Source: Pseudomonas mandelii (GTDB lineage Bacteria > Pseudomonadota > Gammaproteobacteria > Pseudomonadales > Pseudomonadaceae). From it: a DNA stretch of 64,000 nucleotides. Shown piece by piece: positions 26,072 to 34,039 of the stretch (positions are counted from its first letter, which is position 1; the number at the start of each line of letters is the position of its first letter). Under the pieces are notes generated by a model. That model saw only the letters and a program-made list of their open reading frames with translations, had not been told where the DNA came from and ran no database searches. The stretch spans positions 248,300 through 312,299 of the forward strand of contig NZ_RCZA01000009.1 in assembly GCF_006438925.1 (NCBI RefSeq), in the 5' to 3' direction. A program made the translations under genes and the position numbers.

Positions 26072-27370
26072 TTAGTGCAACTTGAGGCGCGGCTCAGTCC
26101 CGCGCCCGATCTTGCTGCCCAACATCAACATCGCCGTACGAAACGCGCCATACAGCGCCATCTGGTGCATGCGATACAGCGACACGTAAAACATCCGCGC
26201 CAGCCAGCCTTCCAACATCACGCTGCCGGTGAGGTTGCCCATCAAGTTACCCACAGCCGAAAAACGCGACAGCGAGATCAGCGAGCCGTAGTCGGTGTAT
26301 TTGTACGCAGGCAGAGGTTTGCCTTCGATCCGCAGTTTCAGCGATTTGGCCAGCAACGAAGCTTGCTGATGCGCAGCCTGGGCGCGCGGCGGCACATTGC
26401 GATCGGTGCCCGGCTGCGGGCAGGCCGCGCAGTCACCGAAGGCGAAGATGTTCTCGTCGCGGGTGGTTTGCAGGGTCGGCAGCACTTGCAGCTGATTGAT
26501 CCGGTTAGTCTCCAGGCCATCGATGTCCTTGAGGAAACCTGGTGCACGAATCCCGGCCGCCCAGACTTTCAGGCTGGCATTGATGACATTGCCATCGGCG
26601 GTAATCAGGCTGTCGGCTGTCACTTCGCTGACGGCGGCATTGGTCATCACGTTGACCCCGAGTTTCTCCAGGGTTTTATGCACCGGCCCGCCGATACGTT
26701 CCGGCAGCGCTGGCAGCACCCGTGGTCCGGCTTCGATCAAGGTGATGTGCATGTTTTCCGGTTTGATCCGGTCCAGGCCATAAGCCGCCAGTTCATGGGC
26801 GGCGTTGTGCAGTTCGGCAGCCAATTCGACCCCGGTGGCACCGGCGCCGACGATGGCCACGCTGATCTGCTCGACCTTGTCGGTCTGCCCGGCATGGGCG
26901 CGCAGGTAGTGGTTGAGCAATTGCTGATGGAAGCGCTCGGCCTGTTTGCGGGTGTCGAGGAACAGGCAGTGTTGCGCCGCGCCCTGAGTCCCGAAATCGT
27001 TGGTGGTGCTGCCGACCGCGATCACCAGCGAGTCGTAACCCACTTCGCGCGCCGGGACCAGTTCAATGCCGGCTTCGTCGTAGGTGGCGGCCAGCTGGAT
27101 TTTTTTCTGTGCGCGATCAAGCCCGCTCATGCGCCCCAGCTGGAACTCGAAGTGGTTCCATTTTGCCTGGGCAACATAGTTGAGTTCGTCTTCGGAAGAG
27201 TTCAGGGAACCTGCCGCCACTTCGTGCAACAACGGTTTCCAGATGTGGGTCAGGTTCGCGTCGACCAGCATCACACTGGCCGTGCCGCGCTTGCCCAGAG
27301 TCTTACCCAGACGGGTAGCCAACTCCAGGCCGCCGGCGCCGCCGCCAACGATGACAATACGATGAGTCAT
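26072..27370 (-). CDS. ndh: Type II NADH dehydrogenase (NADH:quinone oxidoreductase)
   Basis: A 432-residue non-proton-pumping respiratory NADH dehydrogenase. The FAD-binding motif VIVGGGAGGLELATRLG is at the N-terminus, the NADH-binding motif VAIVGAGATGVELAAEL lies near residue 165, and the FAD-contact motif NIFAFGDCA near 305. The C-terminal amphipathic region would anchor it to the inner membrane. ATG 27370 gives MTHRIVIVGGG; the longer frame upstream is not family-like. Confidence 0.95.
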   Translation of the reverse strand: MTHRIVIVGGGAGGLELATRLGKTLGKRGTASVMLVDANLTHIWKPLLHEVAAGSLNSSEDELNYVAQAKWNHFEFQLGRMSGLDRAQKKIQLAATYDEAGIELVPAREVGYDSLVIAVGSTTNDFGTQGAAQHCLFLDTRKQAERFHQQLLNHYLRAHAGQTDKVEQISVAIVGAGATGVELAAELHNAAHELAAYGLDRIKPENMHITLIEAGPRVLPALPERIGGPVHKTLEKLGVNVMTNAAVSEVTADSLITADGNVINASLKVWAAGIRAPGFLKDIDGLETNRINQLQVLPTLQTTRDENIFAFGDCAACPQPGTDRNVPPRAQAAHQQASLLAKSLKLRIEGKPLPAYKYTDYGSLISLSRFSAVGNLMGNLTGSVMLEGWLARMFYVSLYRMHQMALYGAFRTAMLMLGSKIGRGTEPRLKLH

Positions 27371-27430
27371 GGGGATATCTCGCAAGGCTAAAAGAAATCG
27401 GTGCAATTACCCGAGCGAGCGCGATGCTGC

Positions 27431-27604
27431 TCATAGCGTCAGGTAACTGATAAGTCGGCTCAACAGGCCCAGACCAATGGTCACTGCCAACACCACCACC
27501 AGGAGCATCCACGGCCGGAAAGGCCGGCGCTCGACTTGGTGCTGGGACAGTTGCAGGTACTCTTCGACATGCTTTTGGTCGTCGGGGTTCAGGCGGCTGG
27601 TCAT
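27431..27604 (-). CDS. DUF3094 family small membrane protein
   Basis: A 57-residue protein reading MTSRLNPDDQKHVEEYLQLS at its start. A hydrophilic N-terminal half is followed by one hydrophobic helix (WMLLVVVLAVTIGLGLL). The family is common in Pseudomonas and is found next to ndh and the MOSC gene. Function unknown. It lies 60 bases upstream of ndh on the same strand. Confidence 0.75.
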   Translation of the reverse strand: MTSRLNPDDQKHVEEYLQLSQHQVERRPFRPWMLLVVVLAVTIGLGLLSRLISYLTL

Positions 27605-27655
27605 AAAGGCCTCGTCAGGTAGACGTTGCTGAATGTGTAGAAGCTACAGGCTGAT

Positions 27656-28183
27656 TTAACGAACGTTGAACGGAGCATAGCCGCTGTCCGGAACAGGCTC
27701 GACATTCAGCGTATCGTCCAGGCGAATGATCCCACTTTGTAACACTCGGGCTGTGATTCCGCCATGTCCGCGAACCGCCTGAAACGTCCCGGGGCCAAGG
27801 TTGTTTTGCAGGCGTGCGCAAGGCTGGCACCAACCGGTGGTTTCGAAAATCGCCTGGCCGATCCGGAAGCGACGGCCCTTGAGGCTGAACAGGTTGATAC
27901 CGCTGATAACGAGGTTGCGCCGCAAATCATTCGGTAAGACCGGTTTGTCGTCCGGGCGGCCCATGAGCGAGCCGATCACTGCCAGATGCTCCCACTGAAT
28001 CAGCGTCACCTGCCGCGCATTGCGTACGCCGGGACGGGCTCGATCGCCGGTCAAACCGGCCTCAAGCCGCGCTTCCACGGCCTCCAGTTCAATCATCGGA
28101 GTATGAGGTGCCGGGCGCACGCCGATCCAGCGAACGCGACCCGTTTGCGGCACTTCGGCAATCAGCTCCTGCAATGGACTCAC
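27656..28183 (-). CDS. MOSC domain-containing protein
   Basis: A 175-residue single-domain MOSC protein, related to the C-terminal domain of molybdenum cofactor sulfurases. The conserved cysteine region is TTGWCQPCARLQ, and the LPNDLRRNLVISGINL segment is family-typical. The likely role is sulfur transfer or molybdenum cofactor binding; its partner is unknown. It overlaps the DUF1780 gene by 4 bases, so the two are coupled. Confidence 0.88.
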   Translation of the reverse strand: MSPLQELIAEVPQTGRVRWIGVRPAPHTPMIELEAVEARLEAGLTGDRARPGVRNARQVTLIQWEHLAVIGSLMGRPDDKPVLPNDLRRNLVISGINLFSLKGRRFRIGQAIFETTGWCQPCARLQNNLGPGTFQAVRGHGGITARVLQSGIIRLDDTLNVEPVPDSGYAPFNVR

Positions 28184-28806
28184 AGGCTGATCCCGACGTC
28201 GAAAACAATGCTGCGGCCCAGGTTGCTGCGCAGGAAATCCGGCGCATCCGGGTGCGCGAACAGCACACGGGCGAAGGTCGGGCCGACCAGCGACAACGAG
28301 CGCCAGCCTTGGCGCAGGTATTCGGTCGGTGGCGGGAAATGGCTGTTGAGGTCCAGCACTTCGCGCTTGAGGCTGGCGAAGGCGATGATGTCCAGTTCAC
28401 CCAGGTCCATGCCGCGTTCTTTATAGTTGTGCGCTTTTTTGCGCAAGGTCGGCGCCAGTCTCAGCAGAAACTCATTGGCCGGGATGCGCCGGGGTTTGGC
28501 CTCACGGCGCACCAACGAACTCAGAGAAAACGCGCTGCGCCGACGTTGCAGCTCATCGCGCCATTCGTCGTTGAGGCGTCGGCCTTCATCAAGCACGAAA
28601 AACACTTCGAAACTGGCGTCACGAAACAGCACGTCCGGCGGCTCCCCGGCCGGGGCGAATTCGTCGGCGCGATAGGGAATGTTCAGGCCTTGCAGCAGGC
28701 GCTGACAGACCCAACGCTCACGCTCCCATTTGCGGGCATTGGACAGGAACGCGTTGGCTTGCTCGGCCGCGATGGTCAGCAGGCGTAAATAATCTGAGTC
28801 ATCCAT
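28180..28806 (-). CDS. DUF1780 domain-containing protein
   Basis: A 208-residue conserved Pseudomonas protein beginning MDDSDYLRLLTIAAEQANAF. It is charged and soluble, without signal peptide or membrane helix. The function is unknown; the DUF1780 fold has been likened to nucleases, but I see no decisive motif. The start codon and upstream bases are partly duplicated at 29438-29479. Confidence 0.8.
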   Translation of the reverse strand: MDDSDYLRLLTIAAEQANAFLSNARKWERERWVCQRLLQGLNIPYRADEFAPAGEPPDVLFRDASFEVFFVLDEGRRLNDEWRDELQRRRSAFSLSSLVRREAKPRRIPANEFLLRLAPTLRKKAHNYKERGMDLGELDIIAFASLKREVLDLNSHFPPPTEYLRQGWRSLSLVGPTFARVLFAHPDAPDFLRSNLGRSIVFDVGISL

Positions 28807-28881
28807 AAGCCCAAGCTTAGCGTTCATTTGCGACAAGCAGAAAGCGTGAAACGGTAAACAGGGGCGCTGGGCACTCGAAAC

Positions 28882-28902
28882 GGGCGGTGTAGACTGATGG
28901 CC
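28882..28902 (+). promoter_or_regulatory. Shared promoter-like motif, copy A
   Basis: GGGCGGTGTAGACTGA followed by TGGCC, starting 54 bases before the gene at 28936. A copy differing at one of 21 bases (34991) lies 58 bases before the gene at 35049. TAGACT could be a -10 box. Confidence 0.4.
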
Positions 28903-28935
28903 ATTACGCATACGCACTCGAACGAGGAGTAGAAC

Positions 28936-29403
28936 GTGAAATATTGGCCGGTGTTGTTGCTCAGTCTTCTGCCTCTTTGGGTTCAGGCGCTGGAGGTGGG
29001 TGAGCGGCTGGCGCCGTGGACCTTGCTTGATCAGTTCGATCAGGCCTTCACGCTCGATATCCAGACTCAGACGCTGCTGGTGGCGCGCAGCATGGACGCC
29101 GCCAAACTGGTCGGCGCCGCTCTGCAGGACCAGCCCAAGGGCTACCTGGAGGCTCGGCACGCGGTATTTGTCGCGGACATCCAGCGCATGCCTCGACTGA
29201 TCGCGAAAATGTTCGCTGTACCGGCCATGCGCGATTATTCCTACCGAGTGATGCTTGACCGTGATGGTCGCGTGGCGCCGCGCTATCCCGGGCCTGTGGA
29301 TAAAGTGCTGTGGCTGCAGCTCAAGGACGGTCAATTGGTGGCTCAGCATGAATACGCCACGGCTGCGCAATTGCGAGAGGCGCTGGAGAAGGCCCTGCCC
29401 TGA
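28936..29403 (+). CDS. Periplasmic thioredoxin-like hypothetical protein
   Basis: A 155-residue conserved protein starting with GTG, with a GAGGAG ribosome binding site 6 bases upstream. A signal peptide (MKYWPVLLLSLLPLWVQA) is followed by a region resembling YtfJ/thioredoxin-fold proteins (LAPWTLLDQFDQAF; YRVMLDRDGRVAPRYPG) but lacking a CxxC motif. It is often annotated as an FAD/FMN-containing dehydrogenase, for which I see no support. Function unknown. Confidence 0.75.
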   Translation: MKYWPVLLLSLLPLWVQALEVGERLAPWTLLDQFDQAFTLDIQTQTLLVARSMDAAKLVGAALQDQPKGYLEARHAVFVADIQRMPRLIAKMFAVPAMRDYSYRVMLDRDGRVAPRYPGPVDKVLWLQLKDGQLVAQHEYATAAQLREALEKALP

Positions 29404-29437
29404 TTGGCGCAAAGCGCCTGTGACCGCAGACGCTGAC

Positions 29438-29479
29438 ATCTGAGTCATCCATCAGCCCGCGCTTAGCGTTCAAATGTGA
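29438..29479. repeat. Partial copy of the DUF1780 gene start
   Basis: These 42 bases match 28792-28833 at 36 positions. In reverse they still read ...LNAK-GLMDDSD, the upstream and first codons of the DUF1780 gene, before diverging. It marks the left edge of the ben transport block. The rest of 29404-29704 holds the operator and leader of benK and no other gene. Confidence 0.8.
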
Positions 29480-29576
29480 TCGCAATGAAGGCAGTTCATC
29501 GGAGAGGTTCCGATCTGCCGGATTTGCGGCCCGCCATCCCCGCAACACGCCTCATACCACGCCCGGTTCAGGGCCA

Positions 29577-29612
29577 TGCACAAAACGGATAGCGATCTGC
29601 GCAAAGCGGATA
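29577..29612 (+). promoter_or_regulatory. XylS/BenR-type operator upstream of benK
   Basis: Two direct repeats, TGCACAAAACGGATA (29577-29591) and TGCGCAAAGCGGATA (29598-29612), are separated by 6 bases. This equals the XylS/BenR half-site TGCA-N6-GGNTA repeated at 21 bases, as in the Pm promoter. A TACCCT-like -10 lies about 22 bases further on. It predicts AraC-type activation by a BenR encoded elsewhere, in response to benzoate. Confidence 0.85.
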
Positions 29613-29681
29613 TTGCCCCGTGCCTGTCGCCTTTACCCTCGGCTGTACGGACGTTAGCCGTGTTGCCGACGCTCTTAAAAA

Positions 29682-29693
29682 AATAACAACAAG
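29682..29693 (+). promoter_or_regulatory. Crc/Hfq A-rich motif over the benK ribosome binding site
   Basis: AATAACAACAAG matches the AANAANAA catabolite-repression motif and directly adjoins the AAGAGA ribosome binding site of benK, 11 bases before the start codon. Hfq/Crc binding here would block benK translation when preferred carbon sources are present. Confidence 0.7.
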
Positions 29694-29704
29694 AGATAAA
29701 TGCC

Positions 29705-31072
29705 ATGCGCAAGATCGACGTACATGAGGTTATCGACAACGCACGATTCAACCGCTTCCACTGGATGGTGCTGTTCTGGTGCGCCCTGATCATCATTTTC
29801 GACGGTTACGATTTGGTGATCTACGGCGTGGTGCTGCCGATGCTGATGAAAGAGTGGGGGCTCAATCCTCTGCAAGCGGGCGCACTGGGCAGTTATGCAT
29901 TGTTCGGGATGATGTTCGGCGCGCTGTTTTTCGGCCCGCTGTCGGACAAGATCGGCCGCAAAAAAGCCATCACGATCTGTGTAATGCTGTTTAGCGGTTT
30001 TACCGTGCTCAATGGTTTTGCCCGCAACCCCACCGAGTTTGGCCTTTGCCGGTTCATTGCCGGGCTTGGCATTGGCGGGGTGATGCCCAACGTCGTGGCG
30101 CTGATGAACGAGTACGCGCCAAAGAAAATCCGCAGCACGCTGGTGGCGATCATGTTCAGCGGCTACTCGGTGGGCGGCATGCTCTCGGCGGGGCTCGGTA
30201 TCGTGCTGATCCCGAGTTTTGGCTGGCAATCGGTGTTTTACGTGGCGGTGCTGCCGTTGCTGTTGTTGCCGTTGATTATGTACTTCCTGCCCGAGTCGGT
30301 GGGTTTCATGCTGCGCCAGGGGCGCAATGAAGAGGCGCGCAACATCCTGCAGCGGATTGACCCGGCGTACGTCGCGCAAACCAGCGATCAGCTGCACATG
30401 AGCGAAGTGAAGGGCACTGGCACCCCGGTGTTGCAACTGTTTCGCGAAGGTCGTGCGCTGCGCACGCTGATGTTGTGGCTGGCGTTTTTCTGCTGCTTGC
30501 TGATGGTCTACGCCTTGAGTTCCTGGCTGCCAAAACTGATGGCCAACGCCGGTTACAGCTTGGGCTCGAGTCTGTCGTTCCTGCTGGTGCTCAACTTCGG
30601 TGCCATTTTCGGCGCGGTCGGCGGCGGCGTGCTGGGTGACAAGCTCAACCTGCCGCGGGTGTTGGCGGTGTTCTTCGCCGTGGCTGCGGTGTCGATCACC
30701 TTGCTGGGCTTCAACAGCCCGATGCCGCTGTTGTACCTGCTGATCGCCATCGCCGGCGCCACCACCATCGGCTCGCAGATTCTGTTGTACGCCTGCGCCG
30801 CGCAGTTCTACTCCATGACCATTCGCTCCACCGGTTTGGGCTGGGCGTCAGGTATCGGGCGCAATGGTGCCATCGTCGGACCGCTGCTGGGCGGTGCGTT
30901 GCTCGGGATCAGCCTGCCGCTGCAACTGAACTTCATGGCCTTTGCCTTGCCCGGTGCGGTGGCCGCGATTGCCATGACCGTGTTCGCCATCAGCAGTCGG
31001 CGCAGTGCTAGACAAGCGCTGTCGGGCCTGCGCCACAGTTCGCCCGACGGGGCTGTTGGCGACGTTTCATGA
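29705..31072 (+). CDS. benK: Benzoate/aromatic acid:H+ symporter, MFS (BenK-like)
   Basis: A 455-residue major facilitator of the aromatic acid:H+ symporter family with 12 hydrophobic segments. The FDGYDLVIYGVVLP motif in helix 1 is typical of BenK/PcaK, and the loop 2-3 signature GPLSDKIGRKKA is present. An XylS/BenR-type operator upstream and the adjacent benE gene support benzoate as substrate. It overlaps benE by 4 bases. No benzoate dioxygenase genes lie in the window. Confidence 0.85.
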   Translation: MRKIDVHEVIDNARFNRFHWMVLFWCALIIIFDGYDLVIYGVVLPMLMKEWGLNPLQAGALGSYALFGMMFGALFFGPLSDKIGRKKAITICVMLFSGFTVLNGFARNPTEFGLCRFIAGLGIGGVMPNVVALMNEYAPKKIRSTLVAIMFSGYSVGGMLSAGLGIVLIPSFGWQSVFYVAVLPLLLLPLIMYFLPESVGFMLRQGRNEEARNILQRIDPAYVAQTSDQLHMSEVKGTGTPVLQLFREGRALRTLMLWLAFFCCLLMVYALSSWLPKLMANAGYSLGSSLSFLLVLNFGAIFGAVGGGVLGDKLNLPRVLAVFFAVAAVSITLLGFNSPMPLLYLLIAIAGATTIGSQILLYACAAQFYSMTIRSTGLGWASGIGRNGAIVGPLLGGALLGISLPLQLNFMAFALPGAVAAIAMTVFAISSRRSARQALSGLRHSSPDGAVGDVS

Positions 31073-32289
31073 GAGCGTTAGTCCGGGACTTTTCCCTGTC
31101 TGCGGCCGTCGCCGGATTTATCGCCACGGTGATTTCCTATGCAGGCCCTTTGGTGATCATCTTCCAGGCCGCCGAGACCGCGCACCTCTCGCGGGAGGTG
31201 TTGTCGTCCTGGATCTGGGCGATTTCCATCGGCAGCGCCGTGCTCGGCATCGGTCTGAGCCTGCGTTACCGCGTCCCGGTGATCATCGCGTGGTCGGCGC
31301 CGGGGTCGGCGTTGCTGGTGGCGCTGTTGCCGGGGATCTCCATGCCGGAGGCGGTGGGTGCTTACTTGGTCAGCAGCCTGATTATCTTTCTGGTCGGGGT
31401 CTCGGGGGCGTTTGACCGGATCATCGGCAAACTGCCCGCGGCGATTGCGGCAGCGATGCTGGCGGGAATTTTGTTCAGCTTCGGCACCGGCTTATTCGTC
31501 TCGTTGCAGGGCAAGCCGCTGCTGGTGCTGGCGATGTTCGTCACGTACCTGATCTGCAAACGGCTGATGCCGCGGTATGCGGTGTTGATGGTGCTGCTGG
31601 TGGGCTGCTCGATGGCTTTTCTCGCCGGTGATTTGCACAGCGAGGCGTTGCTGATCGGGTTGGCCACGCCAGTGTGGATCACGCCCGCGTTCAGCCTGAG
31701 CGCGACCCTGAATATCGCCTTGCCGCTGGTGATGGTGGCGCTGACCGGTCAGTTCGTTCCCGGCATGGCGGTGCTGCGCGCCAGCGGTTACGCAACACCG
31801 GCCGGCCCGATCATCGCCAGCAGTGCGATGGGCACGGCGCTGTTGGCGCCGTTCGGTTGCCATGGGCTGAATCTGGCAGCCATCACCGCGGCGATTTGTA
31901 CCGGGCGCGAGGCTCATGAAAATCCCGGCAAGCGCTATGTAGCCGGGGTAGTGGGCGGGCTGTGTTACCTGGTGCTGGGGATCTTCGGCGCCACCCTGGT
32001 TTCACTGTTTTCGGCGTTCCCCAAAGAGCTGATCGCTGCCTTGGCCGGGCTGGCGCTGTTTGCTGCGATTGCCGGGGCATTGGCTGGCGCAATGGCCATG
32101 CCGAGTGATCGCGAAGCTGCATTGGTGACCTTTCTGACCACCGCGTCGGGCATGTCGTTGTTGGGTTTGTCTGCCGCCTTTTGGGGGCTGATTTTCGGCA
32201 TGGTCACGCACTTGTTGTTAAACGCCCGTCGTCCCGTTCCCCGCCGCGAAACCGCTGCGGCTGAAGCACTTCAACCTGTCGATCAATAA
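31069..32289 (+). CDS. benE: Benzoate/H+ symporter BenE
   Basis: A 406-residue BenE family (PF03594) inner membrane protein with about 11-12 hydrophobic segments. Family-typical stretches include SAAVAGFIATVISYAGP near the N-terminus and ITAAICTGREAHENP near residue 275. It is translationally coupled to benK. Two unrelated benzoate importers in one operon are usual for pseudomonad ben clusters. Confidence 0.93.
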   Translation: MRALVRDFSLSAAVAGFIATVISYAGPLVIIFQAAETAHLSREVLSSWIWAISIGSAVLGIGLSLRYRVPVIIAWSAPGSALLVALLPGISMPEAVGAYLVSSLIIFLVGVSGAFDRIIGKLPAAIAAAMLAGILFSFGTGLFVSLQGKPLLVLAMFVTYLICKRLMPRYAVLMVLLVGCSMAFLAGDLHSEALLIGLATPVWITPAFSLSATLNIALPLVMVALTGQFVPGMAVLRASGYATPAGPIIASSAMGTALLAPFGCHGLNLAAITAAICTGREAHENPGKRYVAGVVGGLCYLVLGIFGATLVSLFSAFPKELIAALAGLALFAAIAGALAGAMAMPSDREAALVTFLTTASGMSLLGLSAAFWGLIFGMVTHLLLNARRPVPRRETAAAEALQPVDQ

Positions 32290-32296
32290 AAATAAG
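32285..32296 (+). promoter_or_regulatory. Crc/Hfq A-rich motif before the porin gene
   Basis: AATAAAAATAAG fits the AANAANAA pattern and lies just upstream of the porin start (ATG 32307), overlapping the benE stop. It is a second likely catabolite-repression target in the same transcript. Confidence 0.6.
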
Positions 32297-32306
32297 AGAA
32301 AAAACG

Positions 32307-33572
32307 ATGAAACAGATTCTTCCAACCGGTTCAGTGTTGTCCATGGCTGTCGTCTCGAGTTTCTCCGCCGGTGCAATGGCGGCCGAGGGCGGGTTCATCG
32401 AAGACACCACGGCGACCCTGCAAGCACGCAATTACTACTTCAGCCGGGACTTTTCCGACATCGTCGGGGCCAACCAACAGTCGAAGGCTGAAGAGTGGGC
32501 GCAGGGCTTCATCCTCAACGTCAAATCCGGTTATACCCAGGGCCCCGTCGGTTTTGGTGTGGATGTCATTGGCCTGCTCGGCCTCAAACTCGACAGCAGC
32601 CCGGACCGGGTCAATACCGGTTTGCTGCCGGTGCAGTCTGACGGGCGCGCGGCGAATGATTACAGCCGACTGGAAGGCGCGCTGAAGGTGCGTGTCTCCA
32701 AAACCGAGTTGAAGGTGGGCGAGTTGCAACCCAACGTGCCAGTGCTGGTCTTCAGTGATATCCGATTGCTGCCGCCCAGTTATCAGGGTGCAAGTATCAG
32801 CTCGAACGAGATCAATGGCCTGACTGTGCAGGGCGGCCACTTGAGTTCAACCAGCCTGCGCAACGAGGCTGGCGACGAAAAGATGCAAGCCATGCTCGGT
32901 CATGTACCGCAGCGTCAGGTCAGCAGTGATGGTTTCAACTTTGCCGGCGCCGAATACGCCTTCAACGATAAACGCAGCTCGGTCAGCGCCTGGTTCGGGC
33001 AACTGGAAGATATCTACAACCAGCGTTTTCTCGGCCTCAAACACAGCGAGCCACTAGGTGACTGGATCCTGGGCGCCAACCTTGGGTATTACGATTCGCG
33101 CGAAGACGGCAAAAAATTGCTGGGCAACATCGACAACCGGGCGTTCTTCTCCTTGCTGTCGGCCAAGCGTGGCGGCCACACGTTCTATGTCGGCTATCAG
33201 GGCATGTTCGGCGACAGCGCCTTCCCGCGAGTGTTTGCCAACATCAGCCCACTGGGTAACGAGGTGCCGACCTACGAGTTCGCCTACACCGATGAGCGCT
33301 CCTGGCAGGCGCGTTACGACTACGATTTTGCGGCCCTTGGCGTGCCGGGGTTGACCAGCACCGTTCGCTACATCACCGGCAACAACGTCGATACCGGCAA
33401 AGGGTTCGAGGGCAAGGACCGCGAGCGTGACCTGGACATTGGCTATGTGCTGCAGAGCGGCAGCCTCAAAGGCCTCGGGATCCGCGTGCGCAACGCGATG
33501 GCTCGCTCCAACTACCGCAGTGATATCGACGAAAACCGCCTGATCCTCAGCTACACATGGACGCTGCTATGA
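32307..33572 (+). CDS. benF: OprD-family outer membrane porin (BenF-like)
   Basis: A 421-residue OprD/OccK family porin with a signal peptide ending GAMAA (about residue 25). The family start motif GFIEDTTATLQARNYYFSRDF follows, and the C-terminal strand ends in aromatic/hydrophobic YTWTLL. The position directly after benK-benE suggests benzoate or a related aromatic acid as substrate. The benF symbol is inferred from context; other OccK-type names are possible. Confidence 0.85.
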   Translation: MKQILPTGSVLSMAVVSSFSAGAMAAEGGFIEDTTATLQARNYYFSRDFSDIVGANQQSKAEEWAQGFILNVKSGYTQGPVGFGVDVIGLLGLKLDSSPDRVNTGLLPVQSDGRAANDYSRLEGALKVRVSKTELKVGELQPNVPVLVFSDIRLLPPSYQGASISSNEINGLTVQGGHLSSTSLRNEAGDEKMQAMLGHVPQRQVSSDGFNFAGAEYAFNDKRSSVSAWFGQLEDIYNQRFLGLKHSEPLGDWILGANLGYYDSREDGKKLLGNIDNRAFFSLLSAKRGGHTFYVGYQGMFGDSAFPRVFANISPLGNEVPTYEFAYTDERSWQARYDYDFAALGVPGLTSTVRYITGNNVDTGKGFEGKDRERDLDIGYVLQSGSLKGLGIRVRNAMARSNYRSDIDENRLILSYTWTLL

Positions 33573-33655
33573 ACCCTGAGAAAGACGAACGCATCATGGC
33601 GCGTCTGGCCGGCCTGCATGATCTGGCCTTGCAGGCGAAACGAATGATTGTGTGA
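33569..33655 (+). CDS. Possible 28-residue ORF coupled to the porin gene
   Basis: An ATG overlaps the porin stop (ATGA) and opens a 28-codon frame beginning MNPEKDERIMARLAGLHDLA. I do not recognise it. It may be a real micro-protein or the stump of a gene that once followed in the operon; the predicted amphipathic helical sequence does not look random. Confidence 0.3.
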   Translation: MNPEKDERIMARLAGLHDLALQAKRMIV

Positions 33656-33675
33656 GTCGTGCGGTTTGCCAGTGA

Positions 33676-33918
33676 TTACAGGTTGCTCGTGCAATCACCC
33701 ATGACCTCGTACGTCACGCGATGGGTCTGGCCTTGATGATCGACATACTCCATGGCCGCCGGCAAAACCCCGCAGGCGGTCGCGGTGTTCGACACTGAAA
33801 CGACCTTGGCGATGTCCATCGGCTGTGCCGGGTTGTAAGAAGTGGCAGCTAGCTCGTTGCCGGCGGCCATGGCCGAGGTGGCGACAACGGTCAGAAACAG
33901 GCTGATCAGGGTTTTCAT
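33676..33918 (-). CDS. DUF2790 domain-containing secreted small protein
   Basis: An 80-residue protein with a signal peptide (MKTLISLFLTVVATSAMA) and a mature part with the DUF2790 features YVDHQGQTHRVTYEVMGDC. Two cysteines could form a disulfide. DUF2790 proteins are abundant in Pseudomonas, often next to regulators, and have no known role. It is divergent from the LysR gene. Confidence 0.85.
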   Translation of the reverse strand: MKTLISLFLTVVATSAMAAGNELAATSYNPAQPMDIAKVVSVSNTATACGVLPAAMEYVDHQGQTHRVTYEVMGDCTSNL

Positions 33919-34039
33919 TTTTCCGTGCTCCGTGTTGATTCCGATACCTGAATTCTAGTCTTTGCCTGCGACCGATAAAGGGGCCAGCGCCTGATGCAGC
34001 CTTACATGAAACGTAACAGTCACCGCCCTTGGAGGGCTT

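Noticed and set aside
28936..29403. FAD/FMN-containing dehydrogenase, a label often carried by homologues
   Set aside because: No flavin-binding motif is present; the 155-residue exported protein looks thioredoxin-like without CxxC.
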